A stretch of DNA of 64,000 nt from Clostridia bacterium (GTDB lineage Bacteria > Bacillota > Clostridia > Christensenellales > UMGS416): positions 62,001 through 126,000 of the forward strand of contig JAFGUF010000031.1 of assembly GCA_016938675.1 (NCBI GenBank), read 5' to 3'. Of this stretch, positions 1 to 8,730 are shown piece by piece. Each line of letters starts with the position of its first letter. The first letter of the stretch is position 1. Made by a program: the position numbers and the translations under genes. Under the pieces are notes generated by a model. It worked only from the letters and a program-made list of their open reading frames with translations. It made no database searches and was not told the DNA's origin.

Positions 1-596
1 GCGTCTTCGGAATTAACCTTAAGGTTTCCGCCCGTCATCTGCATTATATCTAGGTATTCGCCGTCCAAGCTTTCGAAATGCGCGCTTCTTACATCGGGCT
101 GGTGGTCTTCATTTATTAACTCCAACCCGATTGGTATATACATCATAATATCTTGAATAGAAAACAGGCTGTCTTCATTTAATAGTTCTTTGTTTTCCTT
201 ATCTTTGAAGACCATGCTTGTATCAATAGAGGAGTGCTCAAGGTAGAGTTTTAGCAATTGCTCCTGCGCAGCATCGGAGGTTATTACAAATCCACTGGCT
301 GCAATTAACATTATGAGAATGACGGCGGCAGCGCGAATAATAATTTTTTTGGCTTTGTCGTATATTTTATTAAACTTTGGTTTTCTTGTCTGTCTTTTAT
401 AATCAGCTATATCATGCCGTATTCTTTTGTCCAGCTCTTCAGAAAACTCAATATCTGATATTTCTGAATCTGGAATTGATAGATTTTTGTTTTCTATGTA
501 CTCATGGGCGCCGGCCTTTATTAGCGCATCAATAAGTTCATCATTTATCTGTGCATCATTAAATGCAAGAATATTGAATTTCGCTTTTTTATTCAT
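1..596 (-). CDS. membrane-anchored anti-sigma-like protein (partial, C-terminus beyond window)
   Basis: The visible part is about 198 residues from an ATG at 594-596. An acidic and basic cytoplasmic N-terminus (residues 1-84) is followed by one hydrophobic segment at about residues 85-105, then an extracytoplasmic region that runs off the window. The start codon lies inside the end of the ECF sigma gene (8 bp overlap), so the two are translationally coupled. A single-pass protein in this position is the usual partner (anti-sigma or sensor) of a clostridial ECF sigma factor. The role is inferred from position and topology; I see no diagnostic anti-sigma motif. Confidence 0.65.
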   Translation of the reverse strand, partial: MNKKAKFNILAFNDAQINDELIDALIKAGAHEYIENKNLSIPDSEISDIEFSEELDKRIRHDIADYKRQTRKPKFNKIYDKAKKIIIRAAAVILIMLIAASGFVITSDAAQEQLLKLYLEHSSIDTSMVFKDKENKELLNEDSLFSIQDIMMYIPIGLELINEDHQPDVRSAHFESLDGEYLDIMQMTGGNLKVNSED

Positions 597-1146
597 TTGT
601 ATCCTCGCTTTCACTAAGCAGCTTTATGAATTTTTTTCGTGCTCTATGTATAATAGATAGCATTGTATTTTGAGATTCAACCTCAAACATTTCACATAAC
701 TCCTTTGTAGTGTAACCATAATAAAATTTACCGATCAAAACATTTGCATCCCTCTCATCCAGTTCTAGCAGGATTCTGCTTATGTTGAGACGGATTTCTT
801 TAAGGTATAGTTCATTGTAAGGCGAATAATCGGCACTTTCAATGTCAAATGTTTCATCAATGCTGACATTCTTGGATTGCCTGCTGTTTTTTCTTAAGTA
901 GTCAATAGAAACACTCTTAACAATATAAACGATATAAGCACGCTGTTTATTGCCTGTTAAACTTGAAATTATTGTTAAATTTTTTCTTATTTTGAAAAAA
1001 GATTCCTGAACCACGTCCTCAGCCTTCGTGGAATCCTTAAAATACTTTAAGGCAATTGCCATCATAAGCTTGCGATATTCATAATATATCTGAGTTATCT
1101 TTTCTTTTTCATCATCGCTGAGATTTTGCGTCAGCAAAATAAGCAT
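589..1146 (-). CDS. ECF-type RNA polymerase sigma factor
   Basis: This 185-residue protein has the two-domain layout of ECF sigma-70 factors. Region 2 spans about residues 20-90 and includes the segment DSTKAEDVVQESFFKI, the typical acidic region-2 signature. Region 4 (about 120-175) has the helix-turn-helix pattern YYGYTTKELCEMFEV. There is no sigma-1 or sigma-3 region, as expected for the group. The start follows a GAAGGAGAAG ribosome binding site. It overlaps the downstream membrane protein by 8 bp, forming a sigma/anti-sigma unit that probably controls an envelope response. The target genes cannot be told from this window. Confidence 0.85.
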   Translation of the reverse strand: MLILLTQNLSDDEKEKITQIYYEYRKLMMAIALKYFKDSTKAEDVVQESFFKIRKNLTIISSLTGNKQRAYIVYIVKSVSIDYLRKNSRQSKNVSIDETFDIESADYSPYNELYLKEIRLNISRILLELDERDANVLIGKFYYGYTTKELCEMFEVESQNTMLSIIHRARKKFIKLLSESEDTNE

Positions 1147-1320
1147 TGCTCTTCTCCTTCAATTGATATGTATTAAGTATAGCTATTTGTATTATTTTTA
1201 TATTATAGTATTTCTGCATAATTGCAATAGAAAATAAAAGTTTTTACATAATATACTCAAAAAAGACAAATTCTATTGCCTAAACAATGTAAGATTAAAA
1301 TTAAGAAATCGGCCGTAAAG

Positions 1321-1348
1321 TTGACATAAAGGAAATTACATCTATAAT
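1321..1348 (+). promoter_or_regulatory. sigma-A type promoter of the hemolysin III gene
   Basis: TTGACA (1321-1326) and TATAAT (1343-1348) are both perfect consensus hexamers with 16 bp spacing, 33 bp upstream of the TTG start of the next gene. Confidence 0.75.
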
Positions 1349-1380
1349 GAATTAAGTATTTGAAAAAGAGGTGAAATAGA

Positions 1381-2034
1381 TTGGATAATAAAAGAATCGA
1401 ATTATCATTAGGTGAAGAGATAGCTAACGCGATAACCCATGGAATAGGCGCGGGCTTAAGCATTGCAGGCCTTGTGCTGCTGATTGTTGCGGGATTCCAA
1501 CGTGGAGATGCAGCGGATATAACGGGAGTTATGGTGTTTGGTATAAGTATGGTTTTTCTGTATCTTATGTCTACATTCTGCCATTCATTCGGATTGAGCC
1601 AGAGAGCAGTAAGAAAAGTATTCAGGATACTGGATCATAGCGCCATTTATGTGCTGATAGCGGGAACATATACTCCTTTTTGCCTTTCAATAATTGGCGG
1701 AACCAAAGGCTTTATTATTCTTGGTATACAGTGGTTTCTTGCGATATTGGGGATAGTTTTCAGCGCAGTGTTCTACGATAAAAAGCGCTCTCTTCATACG
1801 CTTATATATCTGCTGATGGGATGGATGATTATCTTTTTTATCGGCTCTGTTTATGCGGCGCTTCCGCGTGCAGGGGTAGTTCTGTTGCTTGCAGGAGGCC
1901 TTTCGTATACGATAGGAGTTGTATTCTACGCTATAAGGCTGTTTAAGTATCATCATATGATATGGCACTTTTTCGTCTTAGCGGGTACAATATGCCATTT
2001 CTTTTTGGTATATTTTTATGTGATACCCAAGTAA
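1381..2034 (+). CDS. hemolysin III family (PAQR/YqfA-type) membrane protein
   Basis: This is a 217-residue integral membrane protein with about seven hydrophobic segments. Conserved motifs are EEIANAITHGIGAG at the N-terminus, FCHS-like TFCHSFG near residue 63, LDHSAIYVLIAGTYTPF around residue 85 and the C-terminal WHFFVLAGTICHF. The histidines and serine form the putative metal site of the PAQR fold. The gene starts with TTG at 1381, 8 nt after an AGAGGTG ribosome binding site, with its own consensus promoter. Length is normal for bacterial hemolysin III proteins. The family name comes from an early haemolysis report; the real bacterial function is unclear. Confidence 0.9.
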   Translation: MDNKRIELSLGEEIANAITHGIGAGLSIAGLVLLIVAGFQRGDAADITGVMVFGISMVFLYLMSTFCHSFGLSQRAVRKVFRILDHSAIYVLIAGTYTPFCLSIIGGTKGFIILGIQWFLAILGIVFSAVFYDKKRSLHTLIYLLMGWMIIFFIGSVYAALPRAGVVLLLAGGLSYTIGVVFYAIRLFKYHHMIWHFFVLAGTICHFFLVYFYVIPK

Positions 2035-2059
2035 TGCGACAGTAAAATAAAAAATTTCT

Positions 2060-2088
2060 AAGCGGCAGTGCATTTTTCACTGTCGCTT
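2060..2088 (+). terminator. hairpin after the hemolysin III gene
   Basis: An 11-bp stem (AAGCGGCAGTG with CACTGTCGCTT, one G-U pair) has a 7-nt loop and is followed by ATTTG. It is a likely rho-independent terminator with a weak U tract. Confidence 0.6.
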
Positions 2089-2133
2089 ATTTGCGTAATA
2101 TTGAATAAGTGAGAGTAGTAGCCGCAATCAAAG

Positions 2134-2163
2134 TTGAATAAATACAACAAAGTATGTTATAAT
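2134..2163 (+). promoter_or_regulatory. probable promoter of citrate synthase
   Basis: TTGAAT (2134-2139) and TATAAT (2158-2163) are separated by 18 bp. The transcript would carry a roughly 100-nt leader before the ATG at 2273; I see no riboswitch in that leader. Confidence 0.5.
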
Positions 2164-2272
2164 TATTCATATACTTTTATGGCATAACATATTTTTTTCA
2201 GCATATTTACATATGTATGTATCTGTTTTTAATTAATTTTACTATTATAAATATATAGAATGAGGAGGCATT

Positions 2273-3616
2273 ATGGACACCAACTTAATTAAGGAACTCA
2301 GAAAAAACGTAAAAAAGAATTCGGTAATACCAAGCAGACTATACGATGAATATAATGTTAAGAGGGGATTGAGAAACGAGAACGGAACAGGAGTCCTGGT
2401 CGGGCTTACAAGGGTTGGAGACGTTCATGGATATGTATTGGACGAGGGAGAAAAGATTCCCGTTGACGGCAGGCTGCGATACAGAGGGGTAAGTATAAAG
2501 GAATTAACCGACGGATTCCAGAAAAATAAAATGTACGGCTTTGAGGAAGTATGCTTTTTTCTTCTTTTTGGAGACTTACCTAATAAAGAACAATATGACA
2601 TGATGTGCCGGGAAATATCCGAGCAAAGGGAGCTGCCGGAGGGTTTTGTAGAGGAAATGATACTTAAATTCCCAAGCAGAGATATTATGAATAAACTGGC
2701 CAGAAGCGTTCTGGTTTTATATTCTTTTGATGATAACCCAGATGATGTCTCAATAGAAAATGTCATTAACCAGTCGATAAGGCTGATAGCGCAGATGCCA
2801 CTGCTGGCAGCCTATGGATATATAGCGCACGATCACTACCACTGCGGGGGCAACCTTTTTATAAACAGGCCTGATCCTTCGCTATCCTGTGCGGAGAATT
2901 TCCTGCATGTATTAAGAAAAAACAGCAAATACACAAAGCTTGAGGCGGAACTGCTGGACTTGTGCCTGGTGCTTCATGCCGAGCACGGCGGCGGAAACAA
3001 CTCATCATTTACAACTCATGTAGTTTCTTCGAGCGGCACGGATACATACTCAGCAGTAGCTGCATCTATTGGTTCGCTTAAGGGGCCTAAGCACGGCGGA
3101 GCAAACATAAGAGTAATGGAAATGATGGAAGACTTAATGGAGAATGTAAATGATTATTATTCCGATGAGCAGATAGAAGATTACCTGACACGGGTTATGA
3201 AAAAGGAAGCTCACGATAAAAGTGGGCTGATATATGGATTCGGACACGCGGTATATACATTGAGTGACCCACGTGCTGTTATACTGAAAGAAAAGGCAAG
3301 GGAGCTGGCGGAAGAGAGCGGCAACGGCGAAATCTTTCAGCTATATGACAGAGTGGAAAAGATTGCGCCTGAAGTATTTAAAAAAATTAAAGGAAGCGAT
3401 AAGCCGGTGAGCGCCAATGTAGACTTCTACTCGGGGCTGGTCTATAAAATGCTGCGGATACCAAAGGATCTCTACACTCCGATTTTTGCAATGGCGAGGA
3501 TTGTTGGATGGAGTGCCCACAGGATAGAGGAGCTGATATTCAAGCCGAGAATTATGAGGCCGGCCTACAAAAATGTATGTATGCCCAAAGAATATATCAA
3601 AATTGAAGACAGATGA
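2273..3616 (+). CDS. gltA: citrate synthase
   Basis: This condenses acetyl-CoA with oxaloacetate to citrate in the cytoplasm. The 447-residue protein has the citrate synthase catalytic triad in its expected motifs: His274 in GPKHGGAN, His325 in GFGHAVY and Asp384 in ANVDFYSG. The substrate-binding LHAEHGGGN motif is at 234-242. The start has a GAGGAGG site 6 nt upstream. The gene is monocistronic, ending in a strong terminator. In an anaerobic Firmicute it probably feeds glutamate synthesis rather than a full TCA cycle (inference). The symbol citZ would be equally acceptable. Confidence 0.93.
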   Translation: MDTNLIKELRKNVKKNSVIPSRLYDEYNVKRGLRNENGTGVLVGLTRVGDVHGYVLDEGEKIPVDGRLRYRGVSIKELTDGFQKNKMYGFEEVCFFLLFGDLPNKEQYDMMCREISEQRELPEGFVEEMILKFPSRDIMNKLARSVLVLYSFDDNPDDVSIENVINQSIRLIAQMPLLAAYGYIAHDHYHCGGNLFINRPDPSLSCAENFLHVLRKNSKYTKLEAELLDLCLVLHAEHGGGNNSSFTTHVVSSSGTDTYSAVAASIGSLKGPKHGGANIRVMEMMEDLMENVNDYYSDEQIEDYLTRVMKKEAHDKSGLIYGFGHAVYTLSDPRAVILKEKARELAEESGNGEIFQLYDRVEKIAPEVFKKIKGSDKPVSANVDFYSGLVYKMLRIPKDLYTPIFAMARIVGWSAHRIEELIFKPRIMRPAYKNVCMPKEYIKIEDR

Positions 3617-3641
3617 CTGAATCAATCCTGCTTTATCTCAG

Positions 3642-3667
3642 ACCGCATTAGTAATGCGGTTCTTTTT
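3642..3667 (+). terminator. rho-independent terminator of citrate synthase
   Basis: Perfect 9-bp stem ACCGCATTA / TAATGCGGT with a 1-nt nominal loop (the tip pairs open in practice), followed by TCTTTTTT. Confidence 0.85.
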
Positions 3668-3693
3668 TGCATATGATATGTATATTCAGTTAA

Positions 3694-3722
3694 TTGATAA
3701 ATACATTTTCATATGGTATATT
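3694..3722 (+). promoter_or_regulatory. probable promoter of the priA operon
   Basis: TTGATA (3694-3699), 17 bp spacer, TATATT (3717-3722), 28 bp before the chosen priA start. A second TATAAT at 3728-3733 lacks a convincing -35 box. Confidence 0.5.
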
Positions 3723-3749
3723 TATCGTATAATGCTGGAGGATAATTTC

Positions 3750-5987
3750 TTGCGAATAGCTGAAATAATTGTTGATGAGGCGCACGCTGATATCGACAGG
3801 GTTTTTGATTATTATATACAGGCTGACTGCGAAAATATAAGCGCAGGCAGCCGGGTTTTGGTGCCCTTTGGCAGAAGGAAAATAGAAGGCTATGTAATTA
3901 AATTAAAAGATACAACAGATGTCCCCAAAAACAAAATGAAAAGCATATTAAAGGTGCTTGATGAATATCCTGTGTTTACTGAAAAGCAGCTGGAACTTGC
4001 GCAGTGGATGAAGCAGCAATATTCCTGCCTGCTGATATATGCGCTAAGAGTTATGCTGCCTTCGCCTGTAAGGGGCGGCAGTGCATCTGCAAAGCAGCAG
4101 AAGTATGCAGAAATCAACTTTGATTTGAAAATTGCAGATGAAATAATTGAGACTCTGAAAAACAGCAAAAAGCAGAAACAAATAATAGAATATCTTCTTG
4201 AAAAGGGTGAAGATATTCCGCTATCTCAGATAAACAGTGACTTGGGTGAATCATCCGGTTCTATAAAGCTGCTTCGAGAAAAGAAGCTGATCAACATAAC
4301 TGAAAAGCGTATTTACAGGAAGCCAATGGGAACGATGGAAGATAAACAGGACAAAAGATTTGTCCATACTTCCGCGCAGAAGGCGGCAATAGAGAAAATT
4401 CTCAATAACAAAACGGGCAACAAGAAATTCATAATACACGGAATTACCGGAAGCGGCAAAACGGAGGTATATATGCATTTGTGCTCAAAGATGCTCTCTG
4501 AAGGTAAAGGAGTGATTATTCTTGTGCCGGAGATATCTCTGACCCCGCAGATGGTTTCATCCTTCAGAGCCAGGTTTAAGGAGGAAGGGGCTGTGCTGCA
4601 CAGCAGGCTTTCTGCGGGAGAAAGACTGGATGAATGGCAGAGAATACATTCAGGCGAGGCGAGAATAGTAATTGGAGCACGCTCTGCCGTGTTTGCGCCG
4701 GTTGCTAGCATTGGGCTTATAGTGGTGGACGAAGAACATGAGACATCCTATAAGAGCGAAACGCAGCCGAGATATGACGCAGTTGAAGTGGCGCAGTACA
4801 GATGCGCGCAGCATGATGCGGTACTGCTCTTGGGGTCTGCAACCCCTACAGTAAGCAGATATTATCAGGCTATAAATGGAGAATACAACCTGCTTTCCCT
4901 GCCTGAAAGGGTGGGTGATGCTGAACTGCCGGAGACTAGAATCGTGGATATGCGTGAGGAGTTCAAGGCGAAGAACATGTCCATCATTAGCAGGAAGCTA
5001 AAAGCAGAGCTTGAGGCATGCATAGACAAAGGAGAGAAGGCAATACTTTTCTTAAACAGAAGAGGCTACTCAACCCATGTATCATGCAGAGACTGCGGAT
5101 ATGTAGTAAAGTGCGAACACTGCGACGTAACAATGACATACCACATGACGGACTCTAGGCTGCGCTGCCACTACTGCGGCATGGAAATTAAGCCGCCAAG
5201 TATATGCCCCGAGTGCGGCAGCAAATATATAAAGTACTTTGGCGGTGGCACGCAGAAAGTAGCTGAGGAAGCCCAAAAGCTCTTTCCAAAAGCAGAAGTG
5301 ATAAGGATGGATGCTGACACAACGAATAAGAAGACCTCACATTATGATATACTTAGTGAATTCGAGAAAGAAGGAGCCAAGATACTAGTGGGCACCCAGA
5401 TGATAACCAAGGGACTGGATTTTCATGATGTGACATTGGTTGGGGTAATAGCGGCAGACATGTCTCTATATGCAAGCGATTACAGGGCAACAGAAAGAAC
5501 TTTCCAGTTGGTTTCGCAAGTGGCGGGAAGAGCCGGAAGAGGAAGCAGAAAGGGCAGCGTTGTTATTCAGACATACGATCCTGATAACTTCTCAATAATA
5601 CACGCGTCCAATCATGATTATGAAGCATTCTACGCAGAAGAAATAAAAATGCGGCAGATTATGCTATACCCTCCGTTTGCTTACTATTCTCGCTGGGTGT
5701 TTTTGAGCGAAGATGAAGAAGGGGCAAAATATGAAGCAGAAAACGCATTCAAAAAAATGAGGGAATACCTAGAGGCGAATCCTGACGCAGCAGCTTCAGT
5801 AATATCTATGGATATTGCGCCTACGCTGTATGTAAAGATAAAAGGGAAGTACAGGTATCAGCTGCTTATAAAATACTATACTAATGAGAATGGACAGAAA
5901 GCTATGAGCTTTTTCAGTTCTCTAAATCGATACTCTGTTTCTCTGGCGTTTATGACACTGGAAATAGACCCGTTGAATATGATATAA
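3750..5987 (+). CDS. priA: primosomal protein N', replication restart helicase PriA
   Basis: PriA is a 3'-5' DEAH-type helicase that reloads the replisome at stalled forks. This 745-residue protein has the N-terminal DNA-binding domain (LRIAEIIVD...DIDRVFDYYI), Walker A ITGSGKTE, Walker B VVDEEHE, and the family's zinc-binding insertion with eight cysteines between residues about 440 and 490 (CRDCGY, CEHC, CHYCG, CPECG). I start it at the TTG at 3750 because CTGGAGG lies 8 nt upstream and homologues begin with M-(K/R)-IAEV. An upstream in-frame ATG (3732) would place the ribosome binding site inside the gene. First gene of the housekeeping operon. Confidence 0.95.
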   Translation: MRIAEIIVDEAHADIDRVFDYYIQADCENISAGSRVLVPFGRRKIEGYVIKLKDTTDVPKNKMKSILKVLDEYPVFTEKQLELAQWMKQQYSCLLIYALRVMLPSPVRGGSASAKQQKYAEINFDLKIADEIIETLKNSKKQKQIIEYLLEKGEDIPLSQINSDLGESSGSIKLLREKKLINITEKRIYRKPMGTMEDKQDKRFVHTSAQKAAIEKILNNKTGNKKFIIHGITGSGKTEVYMHLCSKMLSEGKGVIILVPEISLTPQMVSSFRARFKEEGAVLHSRLSAGERLDEWQRIHSGEARIVIGARSAVFAPVASIGLIVVDEEHETSYKSETQPRYDAVEVAQYRCAQHDAVLLLGSATPTVSRYYQAINGEYNLLSLPERVGDAELPETRIVDMREEFKAKNMSIISRKLKAELEACIDKGEKAILFLNRRGYSTHVSCRDCGYVVKCEHCDVTMTYHMTDSRLRCHYCGMEIKPPSICPECGSKYIKYFGGGTQKVAEEAQKLFPKAEVIRMDADTTNKKTSHYDILSEFEKEGAKILVGTQMITKGLDFHDVTLVGVIAADMSLYASDYRATERTFQLVSQVAGRAGRGSRKGSVVIQTYDPDNFSIIHASNHDYEAFYAEEIKMRQIMLYPPFAYYSRWVFLSEDEEGAKYEAENAFKKMREYLEANPDAAASVISMDIAPTLYVKIKGKYRYQLLIKYYTNENGQKAMSFFSSLNRYSVSLAFMTLEIDPLNMI

Positions 5988-6053
5988 TAATATATTACAG
6001 TGGTTTATGGATCGCCCTATAAAGATCCAAATAAAATATATACGGAAACGACT

Positions 6054-6515
6054 ATGGCACTAAGAACAATTATTACAGATGAATCACCGAAGCTGAGGAT
6101 GATATCCAGAGAACAGACAACTTTTGACGAAAGACTGCACCAGCTTCTTGATGATATGAGAGAAACATTAGAGCACGCCAACGGCGCAGGTCTGGCGGCT
6201 GTTCAGGTAGGCATTTTAAGAAGGATTGCAATTGTTGACGTGGGAGAGGGAGTAATCGAATTGATAAACCCGGTTATACTATCAGCAGAGGGCGAACAGG
6301 AAGTTACCGAAGGATGCCTTTCTGTAGTCGGCAAATGGGGGAGGACGATCCGGCCTGCAAATGTGAAAGTAAAGGCCTATGACCGAAACGGAAAAGAATT
6401 CGAGATTGAAGGAGAAGGCATTCTCGCGCTTGCGATGGTGCACGAAATAGACCATCTGGACGGAAAGCTATATACCGATATTGTAATCGGAGAACTCTGG
6501 GAGGACGAGGAATGA
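6054..6515 (+). CDS. def: peptide deformylase
   Basis: It removes the N-formyl group from nascent proteins. All three deformylase motifs are present: GAGLAAVQ, EGCLSV (metal-binding Cys) and HEIDH (two His and the catalytic Glu). I chose the ATG at 6054, giving 153 residues and the typical start MALRTI; an in-frame GTG at 6000 would add 18 residues unlike the family. Its stop overlaps the fmt start (ATGA), pairing formyl removal with formyl addition as in many bacteria. Confidence 0.93.
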   Translation: MALRTIITDESPKLRMISREQTTFDERLHQLLDDMRETLEHANGAGLAAVQVGILRRIAIVDVGEGVIELINPVILSAEGEQEVTEGCLSVVGKWGRTIRPANVKVKAYDRNGKEFEIEGEGILALAMVHEIDHLDGKLYTDIVIGELWEDEE

Positions 6516-7435
6516 GAGTAGTATTTCTCGGGACTCCTGATTTTGCTATTCCTTCATTAAAAGCGTTGCTTAAGGACGATGCATTTGAAGTTGTCGCGGT
6601 AATAACCCAGCCCGATAAGCCAAGGGGCAGGAGCGGCGAAGCGACATATTGCCCTACTAAGGAATTCGCACTTAAGGAGGGGCTTAAAGTATACTGCTTT
6701 GAAAGAATAAGGAACGCAGAGAGCATTGAGATACTCAAATCGCTCCAACCGGACGTGATGGTAACCGCTGCATACGGGCAGATTCTTTCACAGAAAGTGC
6801 TGGATATTCCAAAGAGGGGCTGCATTAATGTTCATGGCTCTCTTCTGCCGCTATACAGGGGAGCAGCTCCAATACAGTGGGCTGTAATCAACGGAGAAAA
6901 GCATACAGGCATAACCACAATGCTGACAGAAAGAGGACTGGACTGCGGAGACATATTGCTACAGGAATCAGTTGAAATAAGCGAAAACGAAACAGCGAGC
7001 GAGCTCTTTGACGCACTGGCGGAGCTGGGCGGCGCTGTTCTGGTGCGGACTTTGCATGGGATTGAAGACGGAACTATTATTCCAAAACCGCAGGACAACG
7101 AAAAGGCCACACATTTTCCGATGCTTAATAAATCAGACGGAAAGATAAATTGGGAAAAATCCGCGCAGCAGGTTCATAATTTGGTAAGGGGAGTTAACCC
7201 CTGGCCGGGAGCATATGCCTATTACGATGATACGCTATTTAAAATATGGCGTACTGAATTGGCATCAGGAAGCGGCAAAAGCGGCGAAATACTGAAATCC
7301 GACAATGAACTTATCGTCGCATGCGGAGATGAAGCTTTGAAAATAACAGAACTGCAGGTTCCGGGCAAAAAGAGAATGACAGCGGACTCATTTTTACGAG
7401 GCTTTAAAATAGACACGGGAAAGAAATTTACTTAA
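6512..7435 (+). CDS. fmt: methionyl-tRNA formyltransferase
   Basis: It transfers a formyl group from 10-formyl-tetrahydrofolate to initiator Met-tRNA. The 307-residue protein has the N-terminal formyltransferase Rossmann domain (VVFLGTPDFAIPSL), the active-site motif INVHGSLLPLYRGAAP (catalytic Asn and His), the downstream catalytic Asp in ERGLDCGDIL, and the C-terminal OB domain beginning after about residue 205. It overlaps def by 4 bp and rsmB by one base (TAATG), so translation of the three is coupled. Confidence 0.95.
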   Translation: MRVVFLGTPDFAIPSLKALLKDDAFEVVAVITQPDKPRGRSGEATYCPTKEFALKEGLKVYCFERIRNAESIEILKSLQPDVMVTAAYGQILSQKVLDIPKRGCINVHGSLLPLYRGAAPIQWAVINGEKHTGITTMLTERGLDCGDILLQESVEISENETASELFDALAELGGAVLVRTLHGIEDGTIIPKPQDNEKATHFPMLNKSDGKINWEKSAQQVHNLVRGVNPWPGAYAYYDDTLFKIWRTELASGSGKSGEILKSDNELIVACGDEALKITELQVPGKKRMTADSFLRGFKIDTGKKFT

Positions 7436-8730
7436 TGATAGATAAATCAAGAAAAGCGGCTTATGAAGCGCTTAACGATATAATGAAAAACAAATCCTAT
7501 GGGAATCTTGCTGTTAAAACGGCGTTCAATAACTTGAATCTGCAGGAGAAGAAATTCGCTTCCAGGCTTGTGTACGGTACAATAGAAAAGATGATAACTC
7601 TTGACTGGATTATCGGGAATTATGTGCAGAAAAAATCGCCCGCTGCCCTACAGAATCTTTTGAGGTTAGGCGCATATCAGATATATTATATGGATTCTGT
7701 TCCAGTGCATGCGGCGTGCTCAACCAGTGTAGATTTGGCTAAGGCTATAGGCAAGGGCGGAGCATCCGGATTTATAAACGGAGTTCTGCGCAATATTGCA
7801 AGGGGCAAAAATACACTTGAGTTTCCTGAGAGGGATTTGAGCGTGAAGTTTTCCTGTCCTGAGTGGATAATAAATATGTGGATAGATGAGCTTGGAGAGC
7901 AGCAGACGATTAAGCTGCTTTCCTATCAGGATGATTCGGGCATTGTAATCCGAGCAAACCGGCTGAAGGGCTATACGGATGATATGCTGGAGGATGAGCT
8001 GAAACGAAGAGGGATTCAATTTCAAAAAGGAAACATTGTTCCGCATGCCTACAGAGTACAGGCAGGATTTGAAGAACTTAATGAAGAGCTTTTTGCAGAT
8101 GGAAAGATAGCCGTGCAGGATGAGGGATCAATGCTGATAGCACAGATCGCAGTTGACAGCAAACCACGGTACGTGCTGGATGCTTGCGCCGCACCGGGAG
8201 GAAAAACCGCTGCAATGGCGGATATATATAACGATGCAGAGTATTTTGCTACAGATATTCATCAGCACAGGGTGGATATTATGGAGAAACTCTTTGAAAG
8301 GCTTAACGTTACAGCAAGAGTATATAGGTTTGATGCTGCGGAAAAGCCATTTGAGCCGAAGGTTGACTGCGTTCTTGTGGATGCGCCCTGCTCTGGCCTA
8401 GGTACGATGTTTAAACAGCCGGATATAAAATACAATAAATCAACGGAAGACATTGCAAAGCTTGCAGAGGTACAAATAAAGATTCTTGAAAACTGTGCGG
8501 AATCAGTTATCCCTGGAGGTTACCTGATATACTCCACGTGTACAATATCCAGAGCCGAGAACCATGATGTAGTGGATAAGTTTTTAAAGAACACCAAGGA
8601 TTTTGAAATCGTTGTTCCTGAAGAGTATGAGAAGTTTAAGGACTCATATGACGGATACGGAATTCAGCTGCTGCCCCATGTGCACGGAACGTCCGGCTTC
8701 TACATAGCAAAAATGAGGAAAATCAAATGA
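7435..8730 (+). CDS. rsmB: 16S rRNA (cytosine-967 C5) methyltransferase
   Basis: The 431-residue protein has an N-terminal NusB-like RNA-binding domain (residues 1 to about 140) and a C-terminal SAM-dependent RsmB/Nol1 domain. The SAM motif is DACAAPGGKT (about residue 243), motif IV is VDAPCSGLGT and the catalytic cysteine is in YSTCTI. It starts within the fmt stop codon and overlaps rlmN by 4 bp. Both RNA cysteines needed for the m5C mechanism are present, so it should be active. Confidence 0.94.
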   Translation: MIDKSRKAAYEALNDIMKNKSYGNLAVKTAFNNLNLQEKKFASRLVYGTIEKMITLDWIIGNYVQKKSPAALQNLLRLGAYQIYYMDSVPVHAACSTSVDLAKAIGKGGASGFINGVLRNIARGKNTLEFPERDLSVKFSCPEWIINMWIDELGEQQTIKLLSYQDDSGIVIRANRLKGYTDDMLEDELKRRGIQFQKGNIVPHAYRVQAGFEELNEELFADGKIAVQDEGSMLIAQIAVDSKPRYVLDACAAPGGKTAAMADIYNDAEYFATDIHQHRVDIMEKLFERLNVTARVYRFDAAEKPFEPKVDCVLVDAPCSGLGTMFKQPDIKYNKSTEDIAKLAEVQIKILENCAESVIPGGYLIYSTCTISRAENHDVVDKFLKNTKDFEIVVPEEYEKFKDSYDGYGIQLLPHVHGTSGFYIAKMRKIK